In this document: positions 40,327 through 49,526 of the stretch, in pieces
Layout of the letters: each line of letters opens with the position of its first letter
Position numbering within the stretch: the first letter of the stretch is position 1
DNA from: Pseudomonas sp. 10-1B
Lineage (GTDB): Bacteria; Pseudomonadota; Gammaproteobacteria; Pseudomonadales; Pseudomonadaceae
Direction: 5' to 3'
Assembly (NCBI RefSeq): GCF_000935045.1
Contig: NZ_JYKS01000008.1
Coordinates: 62,001 to 126,000, forward strand
DNA length: 64,000 nt
Position numbers and translations under genes: made by a program
The notes under the pieces: generated by a model
What the model was told of the DNA's origin: nothing
What the model saw: only the letters and a program-made list of their open reading frames with translations
The model's database searches: none

Positions 40327-41522
40327 GCAAACAAGGGCAATGCCAGGTACAGCTTGATGACGATGACATTGATGATGTCGATGAAGAATGCCCCGACCAT
40401 CGGCACCACCAGGAAGGCAATGTGCGAGGCCCCGTAGCGCTGGGTTACCGCTTGCATGTTGGCGATGGCCGTTGGTGTCGCACCCAGGCCGAACCCGCAA
40501 TGCCCGGCAGCCAGTACCGCGGCATCATAGTTACGGCCCATGACCCGGAACGTCACGAATACCGCAAACAGTGCCATGACCAGCGTTTGCGTGGCCAGCA
40601 GGGCAAAGAACGGTAATGCCAGGGCTGCCAGGTCCCACAGTTTGAGCGACATCAAGGCAATGGCCAGGAACAACGACAAACTGACATTGCCCAGTACCGA
40701 GACTTCCCGCTCGAATACATGATAAAAGTCGAACGCCGACAAACCGTTGCGCAACAACACGCCTACGAACAACACACAAACGAACGTGGGCAGTTCAAAT
40801 GCAGTGCCTTTCAACAGCGCACCAAGTAACGAGCCTGTGAGCAGACTGACGGCAATCAGTGCCAGGGTTTCGATAAATGAGAATGATGTAATCAGACGCT
40901 CTTTGTCTGGTTGTTCGAAGCCCTTTGGCAGTTGCGGTAGTTGTTCTTCGCCGCCAGGCGTGCGTACGCGCTTGATCAGTAGCCGGGCGACCGGGCCGCC
41001 AATCAGGCCACCCAGCACCAGGCCGAAGGTAGCAGAGGCCATTGCCAGTTCCGCGGCCGAAGCCAGGCCGAACTTTTCAGTGAAGGTGGCCCCCCACGCG
41101 GCGCCTGTGCCGTGGCCACCCGACAGGCTGATCGAGCCGGCCAGCAGGCCCATCAGCGGGTCCAGCCCCAGTGCGCTTGCCAAGCCGATACCCATGGCGT
41201 TCTGAACCAGCAGCAAGCCGGTCACTACCAGCAGGAACACCACCACCACGCGCCCGCCCTTTTTCAGGCTGGCAAAGTCTGCGCTCAAACCGATGGTGGC
41301 GAAGAATGCCAACATCAAAGGGGTTTGCAGCGAGGTATCGAACTGCACGTGCACATCGAAACTGCGCAACGCCAGCAATGCCAAGGCGACTACCAGGCCG
41401 CCGGCAACCGGTTCAGGAATGTTGTAAGTGCGCAGGAAACCAATGCGTGCGACCAGGCTGCGTCCCAATAACAGCACTAATGAGGCGGCTACAAGTGTCC
41501 CGTAAAAATCGAGTTCAAACAT
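40323..41522 (-). CDS. gltS: sodium/glutamate symporter
   Basis: 399 residues, about ten to twelve membrane helices in two inverted halves. The ESS/GltS family marks are visible: the opening FELDFYGTLVAASLVLLLGRSLV, SGGHGTGAAWGATF (first signature loop) and GHCGFGLGATPTAIANMQAV (second). It imports L-glutamate with sodium across the inner membrane. It is transcribed alone, leftwards, convergent with the response-regulator gene. The upstream region has an 8-bp inverted repeat. Confidence 0.94.
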   Translation of the reverse strand: MFELDFYGTLVAASLVLLLGRSLVARIGFLRTYNIPEPVAGGLVVALALLALRSFDVHVQFDTSLQTPLMLAFFATIGLSADFASLKKGGRVVVVFLLVVTGLLLVQNAMGIGLASALGLDPLMGLLAGSISLSGGHGTGAAWGATFTEKFGLASAAELAMASATFGLVLGGLIGGPVARLLIKRVRTPGGEEQLPQLPKGFEQPDKERLITSFSFIETLALIAVSLLTGSLLGALLKGTAFELPTFVCVLFVGVLLRNGLSAFDFYHVFEREVSVLGNVSLSLFLAIALMSLKLWDLAALALPFFALLATQTLVMALFAVFVTFRVMGRNYDAAVLAAGHCGFGLGATPTAIANMQAVTQRYGASHIAFLVVPMVGAFFIDIINVIVIKLYLALPLFA

Positions 41523-41725
41523 CAGGTGCTCTCGTTATATCCAGTAGCGAACCACTCCCCGTTCTGCGGCGGATTAAGTGGGGTGACAGGTGGGATTACA
41601 CTGTCACCATTCTACGAGGCATACGTGGGAGAGTATCTTTCAGTGGCGTAGGAAAAGTCTGGATAACAACTGGATTATTACAACAGCTATCAGGCTTTAA
41701 CCCTAAGGTCTGTCAGTTAAGCAAT
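41523..41725. other. gltS upstream region with an 8-bp inverted repeat
   Basis: No gene is seen. ggtgacag (41582-41589) and ctgtcacc (41601-41608) are exact reverse complements with an 11-nt spacer, ~60-85 bp upstream of the gltS start: a possible operator. This stretch also ends the REP-free block. Confidence 0.5.
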
Positions 41726-42100
41726 TAGGGGCCGCTTTGCGGCCCATCGCAGCGGTTCGTCGCCACGACAAGCCAGCTCCCACAGGTATCGCGCAGAATC
41801 CAGGACTTGCGCGATACCTGTGGGAGCAACTGTCTTGTATTGCCTGGACTGGCCTCATCGCCGGCAAGCCACACACAGACACTGCACAGGCCTTGAGGCT
41901 GATGCGGTCCATGTGGGAGCGGCCTTGTGTCGCGAAAGGGCTGCGGAGCAGCCCCAGGGTTTCAGCGCAGGTGCACAGATTGCTGGGGCCGCTTTGCGGC
42001 CCTTTCGCGACACAAGGCCGCTCCCACAATGACAGCACTAGCCGCAAGCCATGTGCAATCCCTGTGTGGCTTGCCTGCGATGGGCTGCGTAGCAGCCCCG
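41726..42100. repeat. cluster of five to six REP copies
   Basis: About 375 bp of REP cores in alternating orientation (near 41735, 41775, 41817, 41910, 41985 and 42065), mixing the 'cggcaagccagctcccac' and 'gtgggagcggccttgtgtcg' classes. The left flank tctgtcagttaagcaatta nearly repeats the sequence beside the REP at 16.67 kb, and an inverted, diverged copy (ttaacgctatctgacagg) closes the right side. It fills the space between gltS and the TyrR-like gene. Confidence 0.9.
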
Positions 42101-42120
42101 TTAACGCTATCTGACAGGCA

Positions 42121-43629
42121 TTAGGCTTTACCCGGTATTCCATATTTACGCAGACGCTGGGCAATCGCGGTATGCGATGTTTGCAGCCGCCCCGCCAGTT
42201 GCCGGGTCGAGGGGTAGCTGGCATATAACCGTTGCAACAACTCACGCTCGAAGTCGCCTACAGCCTGTTCCAGGCTGGCCACTTCGCCGTCCTGACCGCG
42301 GGCCACCGAGGTGCCGGCGATGTCCAGGTCACCGATATCCACCAGGTTGCCCTCGCAGATAGCCGCCGCGCGGAAAATCACGTTCTGCAGCTGGCGTACG
42401 TTACCTGGCCAAGGGTTGGCCAGCAGTGCCGAGTGGGTGGCCGGGGCCAGCCGGCAGGGTGGACGCTGGATCTGCGTGCAGGCCTGCTGCATGAAGAAGT
42501 GCGCCAGCATCAGGATGTCCTGGCCGCGGTCGCGCAGTGGCGGTACCTGCAGGTTCAGCACATTCAGGCGGTAGAACAGGTCTTCGCGGAAGCTGCCTTC
42601 GGCGACCATGCGCTCCAGGTCGCGGTGGGTGGCGCTGATGATGCGTACATCCACCTTCACTTCGCGGTCGCCGCCGACCCGGCGGAAGCTGCCATCGCTG
42701 AGAAACCGCAGCAGCTTGGCCTGCAGGTACGGCGACATTTCGCCGATTTCATCGAGGAACACCGTGCCCTGGTTGGCCAGCTCCATCAGCCCGGGTTTAC
42801 CACCCCGTTGCGCGCCAGTGAAGGCGCCGGGGGCGTAACCGAACAGTTCGCTTTCGGCCAGGCTTTCCGGCAGCGCGGCGCAGTTGAGTGCCAGGAACGG
42901 TGCGGCGTGGCGGCTGCTGATGGCATGGCAGGCGCGGGCCACCAGTTCTTTGCCTGTGCCGGTTTCGCCATGCACCAGCAGCGGTGCATCGAGCGTTGCA
43001 ACGCGCAGGGCGCGGGCCTTGAGGGTGCGGATGGCCGGTGACTCGCCGAGCAAGGCATCGAAGCCTTCGGCGTGGTCGTGGTGCAGGGCGGACAGGCGTT
43101 CGCCCATACGGGTCGGCGGGTACAGCGTCAGCAGGCCGCCAGCGTTGGTAATGGGCATGGCGTCCAGCAGCAGGCTCTGGCCGTTGAGCTGCATTTCGCG
43201 CATGGGCAGGTGGAAGTTGTTGTCCAGCAGCGCTTGCAGCAGCGCCGGGTCGCCGAACAGCTCACCCACCGAGCGGCCGGCGGATTCGCGGCCGCACAGG
43301 GCGATCAGCGCCGGGTTGGCCAGCAGCACCTTGCCGGCGCTGTCCACCGCCAGCACCGGGTCGCTCATGGCCGCCAGCAGGGCGTCCAGTTGCAGGTGAC
43401 GGCGCTGGCCAGGGAGGATGTCGACCACGTCCACCGATTGCACGCCATGTACTTCGAACAGCGCGTCGTGCAGTTCTTCGAGCACGGCGGGGCTGAGGGT
43501 GGGGGCGTCGATGTAGACGTTCGGCGGGACCATCTCCACGGCGTCCAGGTTAAGGTTGCGGGCACCGAGCAGGGCGAGGACTTCCTGGGTGATGCCGACG
43601 CGGTCGATGAAGCTGACGTGGATGCGCAT
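42121..43629 (-). CDS. gcsR: TyrR-like sigma-54 enhancer-binding protein, probable glycine regulator GcsR
   Basis: 502 residues from the ATG at 43629 ([18 protein letters not shown]); the 24 upstream codons read REP sequence. Order: N-terminal ACT domain (1-~75), PAS domain (~85-190), AAA+ domain with Walker A GETGTGKE and Walker [10 protein letters not shown], and a TyrR-type HTH ([23 protein letters not shown]). GAFTGA is intact at 268-273, so unlike E. coli TyrR it can drive sigma-54 polymerase. As I recall, GcsR of P. aeruginosa has this architecture, lies near a gcv operon and activates it in response to glycine. The matching site and sigma-54 promoter upstream of gcvH support this assignment; PhhR is the alternative. 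Confidence 0.82.
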   Translation of the reverse strand: MRIHVSFIDRVGITQEVLALLGARNLNLDAVEMVPPNVYIDAPTLSPAVLEELHDALFEVHGVQSVDVVDILPGQRRHLQLDALLAAMSDPVLAVDSAGKVLLANPALIALCGRESAGRSVGELFGDPALLQALLDNNFHLPMREMQLNGQSLLLDAMPITNAGGLLTLYPPTRMGERLSALHHDHAEGFDALLGESPAIRTLKARALRVATLDAPLLVHGETGTGKELVARACHAISSRHAAPFLALNCAALPESLAESELFGYAPGAFTGAQRGGKPGLMELANQGTVFLDEIGEMSPYLQAKLLRFLSDGSFRRVGGDREVKVDVRIISATHRDLERMVAEGSFREDLFYRLNVLNLQVPPLRDRGQDILMLAHFFMQQACTQIQRPPCRLAPATHSALLANPWPGNVRQLQNVIFRAAAICEGNLVDIGDLDIAGTSVARGQDGEVASLEQAVGDFERELLQRLYASYPSTRQLAGRLQTSHTAIAQRLRKYGIPGKA

Positions 43630-43680
43630 GGGGAGGGTGAAGTGGTGGCTGGGGAGGGCGGTAGTATGCCTTAACATCGT

Positions 43681-43785
43681 CGGGGCCGCTTTGCGGCCCA
43701 TCGCGACGCAAGGCCGCTCCTACAAGGGAACGTATACCCCCTGTAGGAGCGGCCTTGCGTCGCGATGGGCTGCAAAGCAGCCCCA
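43681..43785. repeat. REP pair
   Basis: Near-perfect inverted repeat: cggggccgctttgcggcccat ... ggccgctcctacaa facing tgtaggagcggcc ... atgggctgcaaagcagcccca. It lies between the DUF5064 gene and gcsR. Confidence 0.9.
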
Positions 43786-43796
43786 AAATTCCGGCA

Positions 43797-44165
43797 TCAC
43801 TCGAGATGTTCAGGCTTGATCGGGTCGCCCGATTTCACATCTAGCTTTTCGCGAATGTCCGCGAACATATAGTCATAAAGCTTGTGCGGCGAACCCAGGC
43901 TTTCGAATTTCTTCGGCGGCGCCAGGTACGACTGGGCCTTGCGGGTCAGTAGCATGAGGAAGCTGGGCAACACCTGGTCCTTGGCCAGGAAGAACTTTTC
44001 TTCCACTGTCTTGCCTTCGATGCTGCCATGCATGCGGAACTGAATGCCTCTACCTTCCTTGGGATCCGACGTTGCCTCGTATTCGATGTTCAGGTCATAG
44101 CTGTGGTCGTTATTGTTCAGCGCGGTGCGCTCGATGTGTACATGACCGGGGTTGTACTGGGCCAT
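43797..44165 (-). CDS. DUF5064-type conserved hypothetical protein
   Basis: 122 residues from the ATG at 44165 (MAQYNPGHVHIERTALNNND); twenty upstream codons are open without support. The segment FRMHGSIEGKTVEEKFFLAKDQVLPSF resembles DUF5064, a small cytoplasmic family found mainly in Pseudomonas with no known function. It has no signal peptide. It lies 56 bp behind arcC, separated by a short GC hairpin, and may be the last gene of the arginine deiminase transcript. Confidence 0.8.
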   Translation of the reverse strand: MAQYNPGHVHIERTALNNNDHSYDLNIEYEATSDPKEGRGIQFRMHGSIEGKTVEEKFFLAKDQVLPSFLMLLTRKAQSYLAPPKKFESLGSPHKLYDYMFADIREKLDVKSGDPIKPEHLE

Positions 44166-44221
44166 GGCAAGCTCCTTTGGAAGGTCGAAAACGGCGGGCG
44201 CCAGGCGCCCGCCCACTGCAT

Positions 44222-45151
44222 TCAACGGTAGCTGATCCCCGGTTTCGCGGTGGAAACCCGGGTGCCGGCAGTGCCTTTGACGATGTCCTCGATGTTTTCC
44301 AGCGAGCTGATCACCGCCACCTTGCCGGTATTACGGGCAAAGTCGCAGGCGGCTTGTACCTTCGGCCCCATGGAGCCGGCGGCGAAGCCGAGTTTTTCCA
44401 ACTCGTCGGGGTGGGCCTGGGCGATGGCCTTCTGCGTCGGCTTGCCAAAATCAATGTACGCCGCATCGACGTCGGTGGCGATTACCAGAAGGTCGGCGTC
44501 CAACTGCTCTGCCAGCAAGGCCGAGCACAGGTCCTTGTCGATGACCGCCTCGATGCCTTTGAGCTTGCGGTTTTCATCGTACATGGTGGGGATGCCGCCA
44601 CCGCCGGCGCAAATCACGATGCTGCTCTTTTCCAGCAGCCATTTGATCGGGCGGATCTCGAAGATGCGCTTGGGTTTCGGGCTGGCCACCACGCGGCGGT
44701 ACTTGTCACCGTCGGCCTTGACCACCCAGCCCTTTTCCTTGGCCAGGCGCTCGGCCTCTTCCTTGCTGTAGACCGGGCCGATGAACTTGCTCGGGTCCTT
44801 GAAGGCGGGGTCGTTGGCGTCCACTTCCACCTGGGTCAGCAGGGTGGCGAACGGCACTTCGAAGGCCAGCAGGTTGCCCAGCTCCTGTTCGATCATGTAG
44901 CCGATCATGCCCTCGGTTTCGGCGCCCAGCACGTCCAGCGGATAGGCCTCGTCGGGCTTGTAGGACAGGCCCTGAAGCGACAGCAGGCCGACTTGCGGGC
45001 CGTTGCCGTGGGCGATGACCAGCTCGTTGCCAGGGTGGATCTTGGCGATCTGTTCGGTAGCGGTGCGAATATTGGCGCGCTGGTTGTCAGCGGTCATGGG
45101 CTCGCCGCGACGCAGCAGGGCGTTGCCGCCCAATGCAACAACGATACGCAT
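44222..45151 (-). CDS. arcC: carbamate kinase
   Basis: 309 residues from the ATG at 45151 ([18 protein letters not shown]). It transfers phosphate from carbamoyl phosphate to ADP, the ATP-yielding last step of the arginine deiminase pathway. The amino-acid-kinase motif [10 protein letters not shown], the HGNGPQVG loop and CAGGGGIPT are intact. It is the last enzyme of arcDABC on the minus strand. A REP hairpin separates it from arcB and may tune its level. Confidence 0.96.
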   Translation of the reverse strand: MRIVVALGGNALLRRGEPMTADNQRANIRTATEQIAKIHPGNELVIAHGNGPQVGLLSLQGLSYKPDEAYPLDVLGAETEGMIGYMIEQELGNLLAFEVPFATLLTQVEVDANDPAFKDPSKFIGPVYSKEEAERLAKEKGWVVKADGDKYRRVVASPKPKRIFEIRPIKWLLEKSSIVICAGGGGIPTMYDENRKLKGIEAVIDKDLCSALLAEQLDADLLVIATDVDAAYIDFGKPTQKAIAQAHPDELEKLGFAAGSMGPKVQAACDFARNTGKVAVISSLENIEDIVKGTAGTRVSTAKPGISYR

Positions 45152-45186
45152 GGGGAATGTCCTTTGCGGATAGAGGGTGAACGCCT

Positions 45187-45287
45187 CGATCCTTCTGTGG
45201 GAGCTGGCTTGCCGGCGATCACCGGCGAAGCCGGTGCCATGCATCGTGTCGCCTGCATCGCCGGCAAGCCAGCTCCCACAGGATCGA
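45187..45287. repeat. REP hairpin between arcB and arcC
   Basis: Left arm ctgtgggagctggcttgccg and right arm cggcaagccagctcccacag are exact complements, with a second small inverted repeat (accggcgaagccggt) in the loop. It lies within the arc transcript. Confidence 0.9.
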
Positions 45288-45295
45288 GGTGGTTG

Positions 45296-46306
45296 TCAGA
45301 GATCAGCCAGGGTCGAAACCAGGATCGCCTTGATCGTGTGCATGCGGTTTTCCGCCTGCTCGAAGGCGATGCAGGCCGGCGACTCGAACACGTCGTCGGT
45401 TACTTCGATGCCATTGGCCAGGTCTGGGTACTGTTCGGCGATCTGCTTGCCTACCTTGGTTTCGGAGTTGTGGAACGCCGGCAGGCAGTGCATGAACTTG
45501 GTCCGCGGGTTGCCGGTGGCCTTCATCAGTTGCGCATTCACCTGATACGGCTTGAGCTGCTTGATGCGCTCACCCCAGGCTTCGATCGGCTCGCCCATCG
45601 ATACCCACACATCGGTATGCACGAAGTCCACACCCTTGACCGCGGCAACCGGGTCTTCGGTGAGGGTGATGCGGGCGCCGCTTTCCTCTGCGTATTTCTT
45701 GCAGCGCTCGACCAGGTCGTCATGCGGCCACAGCGCCTTGGGTGCGGCGATGCGCACGTCCATGCCGAGCTTGGCGCCGATCAGCAGCAGCGAGTTGCCC
45801 ATGTTGTTGCGCGCGTCGCCCAGGTAGGCGTAGCTGATGTCGTGCAGCGGCTTGTCGCTGTGTTCGCGCATGGTCAGCACGTCGGCGATCATCTGGGTCG
45901 GGTGATACTCGTCGGTCAGGCCGTTGAACACCGGCACGCCTGCGAACTTGGCCAGTTCTTCGACGATTTCCTGCTTGAAGCCACGGTACTCGATGGCGTC
46001 GTACATGCGCCCGAGCACGCGGGCGGTGTCCTTCATGCTCTCTTTGTGGCCGATTTGCGAGGAGTTGGGGTCGATGTAGGTGACGTTGGCGCCCTGGTCA
46101 TAGGCGGCCACTTCGAAGGCGCAGCGGGTACGGGTGGAGGTTTTCTCGAAGATCAGGGCGATGTTGTTGCCCTTCAGGTGCTGCTGCTCGGTGCCGGTGT
46201 ACTTGGCGCGCTTGAGGTCGCGGGACAGGTCCAGCAGGTAGCGCAGCTCGCGGGTGGTGTGGTGCTCCAGGCTGAGCAGGTTGCGGTTGTGGATGTTGAA
46301 CGCCAT
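45296..46306 (-). CDS. arcB: catabolic ornithine carbamoyltransferase
   Basis: 336 residues from the ATG at 46306 ([17 protein letters not shown]). It splits citrulline with phosphate into ornithine and carbamoyl phosphate. The carbamoyl-phosphate loop [10 protein letters not shown] (~56-65), the HPTQ-equivalent [10 protein letters not shown], and the HCLPAFHN ornithine/citrulline motif are present. The length and N-terminus fit the catabolic dodecameric enzyme of pseudomonads rather than anabolic ArgF. It lies 68 bp behind arcA with a GC-rich hairpin (about 46329-46365) in between. Confidence 0.95.
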   Translation of the reverse strand: MAFNIHNRNLLSLEHHTTRELRYLLDLSRDLKRAKYTGTEQQHLKGNNIALIFEKTSTRTRCAFEVAAYDQGANVTYIDPNSSQIGHKESMKDTARVLGRMYDAIEYRGFKQEIVEELAKFAGVPVFNGLTDEYHPTQMIADVLTMREHSDKPLHDISYAYLGDARNNMGNSLLLIGAKLGMDVRIAAPKALWPHDDLVERCKKYAEESGARITLTEDPVAAVKGVDFVHTDVWVSMGEPIEAWGERIKQLKPYQVNAQLMKATGNPRTKFMHCLPAFHNSETKVGKQIAEQYPDLANGIEVTDDVFESPACIAFEQAENRMHTIKAILVSTLADL

Positions 46307-46374
46307 GACAGTTTCTCCTTGAGTTCGGTAGGGCCCGGCCGGCACCTTGTGGGCGCGGCCGGGTGCAATGGTCG

Positions 46375-47628
46375 TTAGTAGTCGATCGGGTCGCGCACGA
46401 TCGGGCAGGTCATGCAATGGCCGCCGCCACGGCCTCGGCCCAGTTCGCCTGCGCTGATGGTGATGACCTCCACCCCGGCCTTGCGCAGCAGGGTATTGGT
46501 GTAGGTGTTGCGGTCATAGCCGATGACCACGCCCGGCTCGATAGCCACCACGTTGTTGCCGTCATCCCACTGTTCGCGCTCGGCGGCAAAGCTGTTGCCG
46601 CCGGTCTCGACCACGCGCAAGGTGACCCCAAGCTGCTCGCCCACCACCTCGATGAACGACTTGTTGATGCGGCGCACGTCCATGCCGTAGGGCTTGCTTT
46701 CGTCCGGGCGGATGATGAATGGCACGATCTCTTTCACCACTTCCGGGAAGACCGTGACCAGGTCGCGGTCGCAGAAGCTGAACACGGTGTCCAGGTGCAT
46801 GGCGGCGCGAGACTTCGGCAGGCCAGCGACTATCACTTCCTTGACGGCGCCCTTGGCGAACAGGTTCTGCGCCAGCTGGCCGATGGCCTGGCGCGAGGTA
46901 CGCTCGCCCATGCCGATCAGCACGATGCCCTTGCCGATCGGCATTACATCACCGCCTTCGAGGGTGGCGTTGCCATGGTCCTTGTCCGGGTCGCCGTACC
47001 ACACCTGGAAGTCGGCGCCGGTGAATTCCTTGTGGAACTTGTAGATGGCGGTGGTCAGCAGGGTTTCCTGGCGTCGCGCCGGCCAGTACATAGGGTTGAG
47101 CGTGACGCCGCCGTAGATCCAGCAGGTAGTGTCACGGGTGAACTGGGTGTTGGGCAGCGGTGGCAGGATGAAGCTGGAGTGACCCAGGTAGTCGTTGTAC
47201 ATCTTGACCACGTCGGCGCCTTCACTTTGCGGCAGGTCCTGGCCTGCTACGCCGCCGATCAGGAATTCAGCCAGGTGGCGCGGTTCGAGTCCTTCGAGCC
47301 AGCTGCGCACTTCGTTGGTCAGGCCCACACCGACGGTGTCGGCGGTGATCTTGCGGTCCAGGATCCACTTCAGCGCTTCGGGCTGCTGGACGATGTCGGT
47401 CAGCAGGTTGTGCATCTCCAGCACATCCACGCCACGCTCACGCATCTTGGTGACGAAGTCGAAATGGTCACGCTTGGCCTGGTCGACCCAGATCACGTCG
47501 TCGAACAGCAGCTCGTCACAGTTGCTCGGCGTCAGGCGCTTGTGCGCCAGGCCCGGCGAGCAAACCATCACTTTGCGCAGTTTGCCGGCTTCGGAGTGGA
47601 CACCGTACTTCTGTTTTTCAGCGGACAT
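46375..47628 (-). CDS. arcA: arginine deiminase
   Basis: 417 residues. It hydrolyses arginine to citrulline and ammonia. The active-site Cys lies in the C-terminal [18 protein letters not shown], with the His/Asp region [11 protein letters not shown] and the substrate block [18 protein letters not shown] intact. A cytoplasmic homomultimer. It is the second gene of arcDABC, 33 bp behind arcD, induced with it by oxygen limitation through the ANR-type promoter. Confidence 0.97.
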   Translation of the reverse strand: MSAEKQKYGVHSEAGKLRKVMVCSPGLAHKRLTPSNCDELLFDDVIWVDQAKRDHFDFVTKMRERGVDVLEMHNLLTDIVQQPEALKWILDRKITADTVGVGLTNEVRSWLEGLEPRHLAEFLIGGVAGQDLPQSEGADVVKMYNDYLGHSSFILPPLPNTQFTRDTTCWIYGGVTLNPMYWPARRQETLLTTAIYKFHKEFTGADFQVWYGDPDKDHGNATLEGGDVMPIGKGIVLIGMGERTSRQAIGQLAQNLFAKGAVKEVIVAGLPKSRAAMHLDTVFSFCDRDLVTVFPEVVKEIVPFIIRPDESKPYGMDVRRINKSFIEVVGEQLGVTLRVVETGGNSFAAEREQWDDGNNVVAIEPGVVIGYDRNTYTNTLLRKAGVEVITISAGELGRGRGGGHCMTCPIVRDPIDY

Positions 47629-47661
47629 GGTTTCATTCCTCCAATTGAACGAAGACGTGGG

Positions 47662-49089
47662 TCAAAGGGTCAGGAAGCCGTCGTACAGGCCAAAGGCTGC
47701 CACCAGGGCACCGATGACCACGGCTGCGAAGATCAGCTTTTCCACGTTGGTGAAGATGGGTTGGCCAACCTCGCGCTTGGCCTTGGCGAACAGGATGGCC
47801 CCAGGCGCATACAGCAGGGCCGAGAGCAACAGGTACTTCACGCCGCCGGCGTACAGCAGCCAGATGGCGTACAGCAAGGCAATGGCCCCGATGAACAGGT
47901 CCTTCTTGCGTTCGGCCAAGGCTTGCTCGTAGGTTTCGCTGCGCAGTGCCAGCAGGAAGGCATACGCCGCCGACCACAGGTAAGGCACCAGGATCATCGA
48001 GGTGGCCAGGTAGATCAGCGACAGGTAGGTACTGCTGGAGAACAGCGTGATCACCAGGAAGATCTGCACCATGACGTTGGTCAGCCACAGGGCGTTGGCC
48101 GGTACCTGGTTGGCGTTTTCGCGGCGCAGGAACTCCGGCATGGTGTGGTCCTTGGCGGCGGCGAACATGATTTCGGCGCACAGCAGCACCCACGACAGCA
48201 GGGCCCCCAGCAGCGAGATGATCAGGCCGACGCTGATCAGCACCGCACCCCAGTGGCCGACCACATGCTCAAGCACGGCGGCCATCGACGGGTTCTGCAG
48301 CTTGGCCAGTTCCGGTTGGGTCATGATGCCCAGCGACAGCACGTTGACCAGTACCAGGAACAGCAGCACGATGACGAAACCGATGACCGTGGCCTTGCCC
48401 ACGTCGGAGCGTTTTTCCGCCCGCGCCGAGAAGATGCTCGCGCCCTCGATGCCGATGAACACCCACACGGTGACCAGCATCATATTGCGCACCTGGTTCA
48501 TCACACTGCCAAGCTCCGGTGTGCCCATGGCCCAGATGTCGGCGGTGAAGATGTCGAGCTTGAAGGCGAACAGGCAGATCAGGGCGAACAGCAGCAGCGG
48601 CACTACCTTGGCCACGGTGGTCACCTGGTTGATGAACGCCGCTTCCTTGATGCCGCGCAGCACCAGGAAGTGCACCGCCCACAGCAGTACCGATGCACCA
48701 ATGATTGCGGCTAGCGTGTTGCCTTCGCCGAAGATCGGGAAAAAGTAGCCCAATGTGCTGAACAGCAGCACGAAGTAGCCGACGTTGCCCAGCCAAGCGC
48801 TGATCCAGTAGCCCCAGGCCGACGAGAAGCCCATGTAGTCGCCGAAACCCGCCTTGGCGTAGGCATACACCCCGCCGTCCAGGTCAGGTTTGCGGTTGGC
48901 CAGGGTCTGGAACACGAACGCCAGGGTCAGCATGCCGACCGCGGTGATGGCCCAGCCGATCAGCACAGCGCCAACCCCCGCGCTGGCGGCCATGTTTTGC
49001 GGCAGCGAGAAGATCCCGCCGCCAATCATCGAGCCGACGACAAGTGCAACTAACGCGCCGAGTTTTAGTTTTCCGGAAGAATCAGACAT
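47662..49089 (-). CDS. arcD: arginine/ornithine antiporter
   Basis: 475 residues, about twelve or thirteen membrane helices of the APC (amino acid-polyamine-cation) superfamily. The N-terminal LGALVALVVGSMIGGGIFSLPQNMAA carries the substrate-binding GSxIGxGIF-like motif of ArcD. It exchanges external arginine for internal ornithine without energy cost. It is the first gene of arcDABC, with AGGAG 7 bp upstream of the ATG. A paralogue of equal length is encoded divergently at 49.5 kb. Confidence 0.95.
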   Translation of the reverse strand: MSDSSGKLKLGALVALVVGSMIGGGIFSLPQNMAASAGVGAVLIGWAITAVGMLTLAFVFQTLANRKPDLDGGVYAYAKAGFGDYMGFSSAWGYWISAWLGNVGYFVLLFSTLGYFFPIFGEGNTLAAIIGASVLLWAVHFLVLRGIKEAAFINQVTTVAKVVPLLLFALICLFAFKLDIFTADIWAMGTPELGSVMNQVRNMMLVTVWVFIGIEGASIFSARAEKRSDVGKATVIGFVIVLLFLVLVNVLSLGIMTQPELAKLQNPSMAAVLEHVVGHWGAVLISVGLIISLLGALLSWVLLCAEIMFAAAKDHTMPEFLRRENANQVPANALWLTNVMVQIFLVITLFSSSTYLSLIYLATSMILVPYLWSAAYAFLLALRSETYEQALAERKKDLFIGAIALLYAIWLLYAGGVKYLLLSALLYAPGAILFAKAKREVGQPIFTNVEKLIFAAVVIGALVAAFGLYDGFLTL

Positions 49090-49121
49090 TTAACAACTCC
49101 TGCCAGGAGAAAGTTGACGAC

Positions 49122-49163
49122 AGAATAAATCCGACGCCTCTGCCATTCGCTGACTTGGGTCAG
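49122..49163 (-). promoter_or_regulatory. ANR-type anaerobic promoter of arcDABC
   Basis: ctgac-ttgg-gtcag (49150-49163) is a perfect palindrome with the TGAC...GTCA core of FNR/ANR boxes (TTGAT-N4-ATCAA). A -10 like tattct (minus strand, 49127-49122) lies ~32 bp from its centre, the class II spacing; the start site would be near 49115, about 25 nt before the arcD ATG. Confidence 0.65.
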
Positions 49164-49526
49164 TTCATAGCGACGTGAAGTAGGAAAATTCCTTCACGGG
49201 GCTCCTGGAGAGTGCCGACAGCTTCTGCTGCAGGCCTTGCGCGCTGGCACCTCCATGTCCGTCTAGATAGAGCAAACGCTCTGATCAGCCTGCGATGCTT
49301 GAAGCTAGCCGCTTTTGCCACTTTCGCAAATTTTCCACAAGAATTTCGAGTTTTATCAGTTTCTTTTCTAGTTGCCGGGCAGCTGCTAGTTTTGACAGAG
49401 AGGGCGCATAGACAAAGCAGTTATGAGTGCTATGCCTTCAGTGGATTGGTCCATTATAAGTAACAGCATTTATATGGCCTGAATGGCTGTTTCAAACGCG
49501 TGACAGTGCATGAAAAAAGGAGGCTC
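49164..49526. other. divergent region between the two arcD paralogues
   Basis: No gene is seen in this ~360-bp stretch. The right-hand paralogue has a strong aggagg ribosome site (49519-49524). No second ANR-like palindrome is visible on its side, so the two genes are probably under different control. This stretch is more A/T-rich than its surroundings. Confidence 0.55.

Noticed and set aside
41726..42100. CRISPR-like array
   Set aside because: The repeats alternate in orientation, vary in length and spacing and match REP cores; no cas genes are present.
44072..48714. Two ~770-codon + strand frames opposite the arc genes
   Set aside because: They lie antisense to arcC, arcB, arcA and arcD, all solidly identified, and show His/Gln/Val-rich shadow composition.
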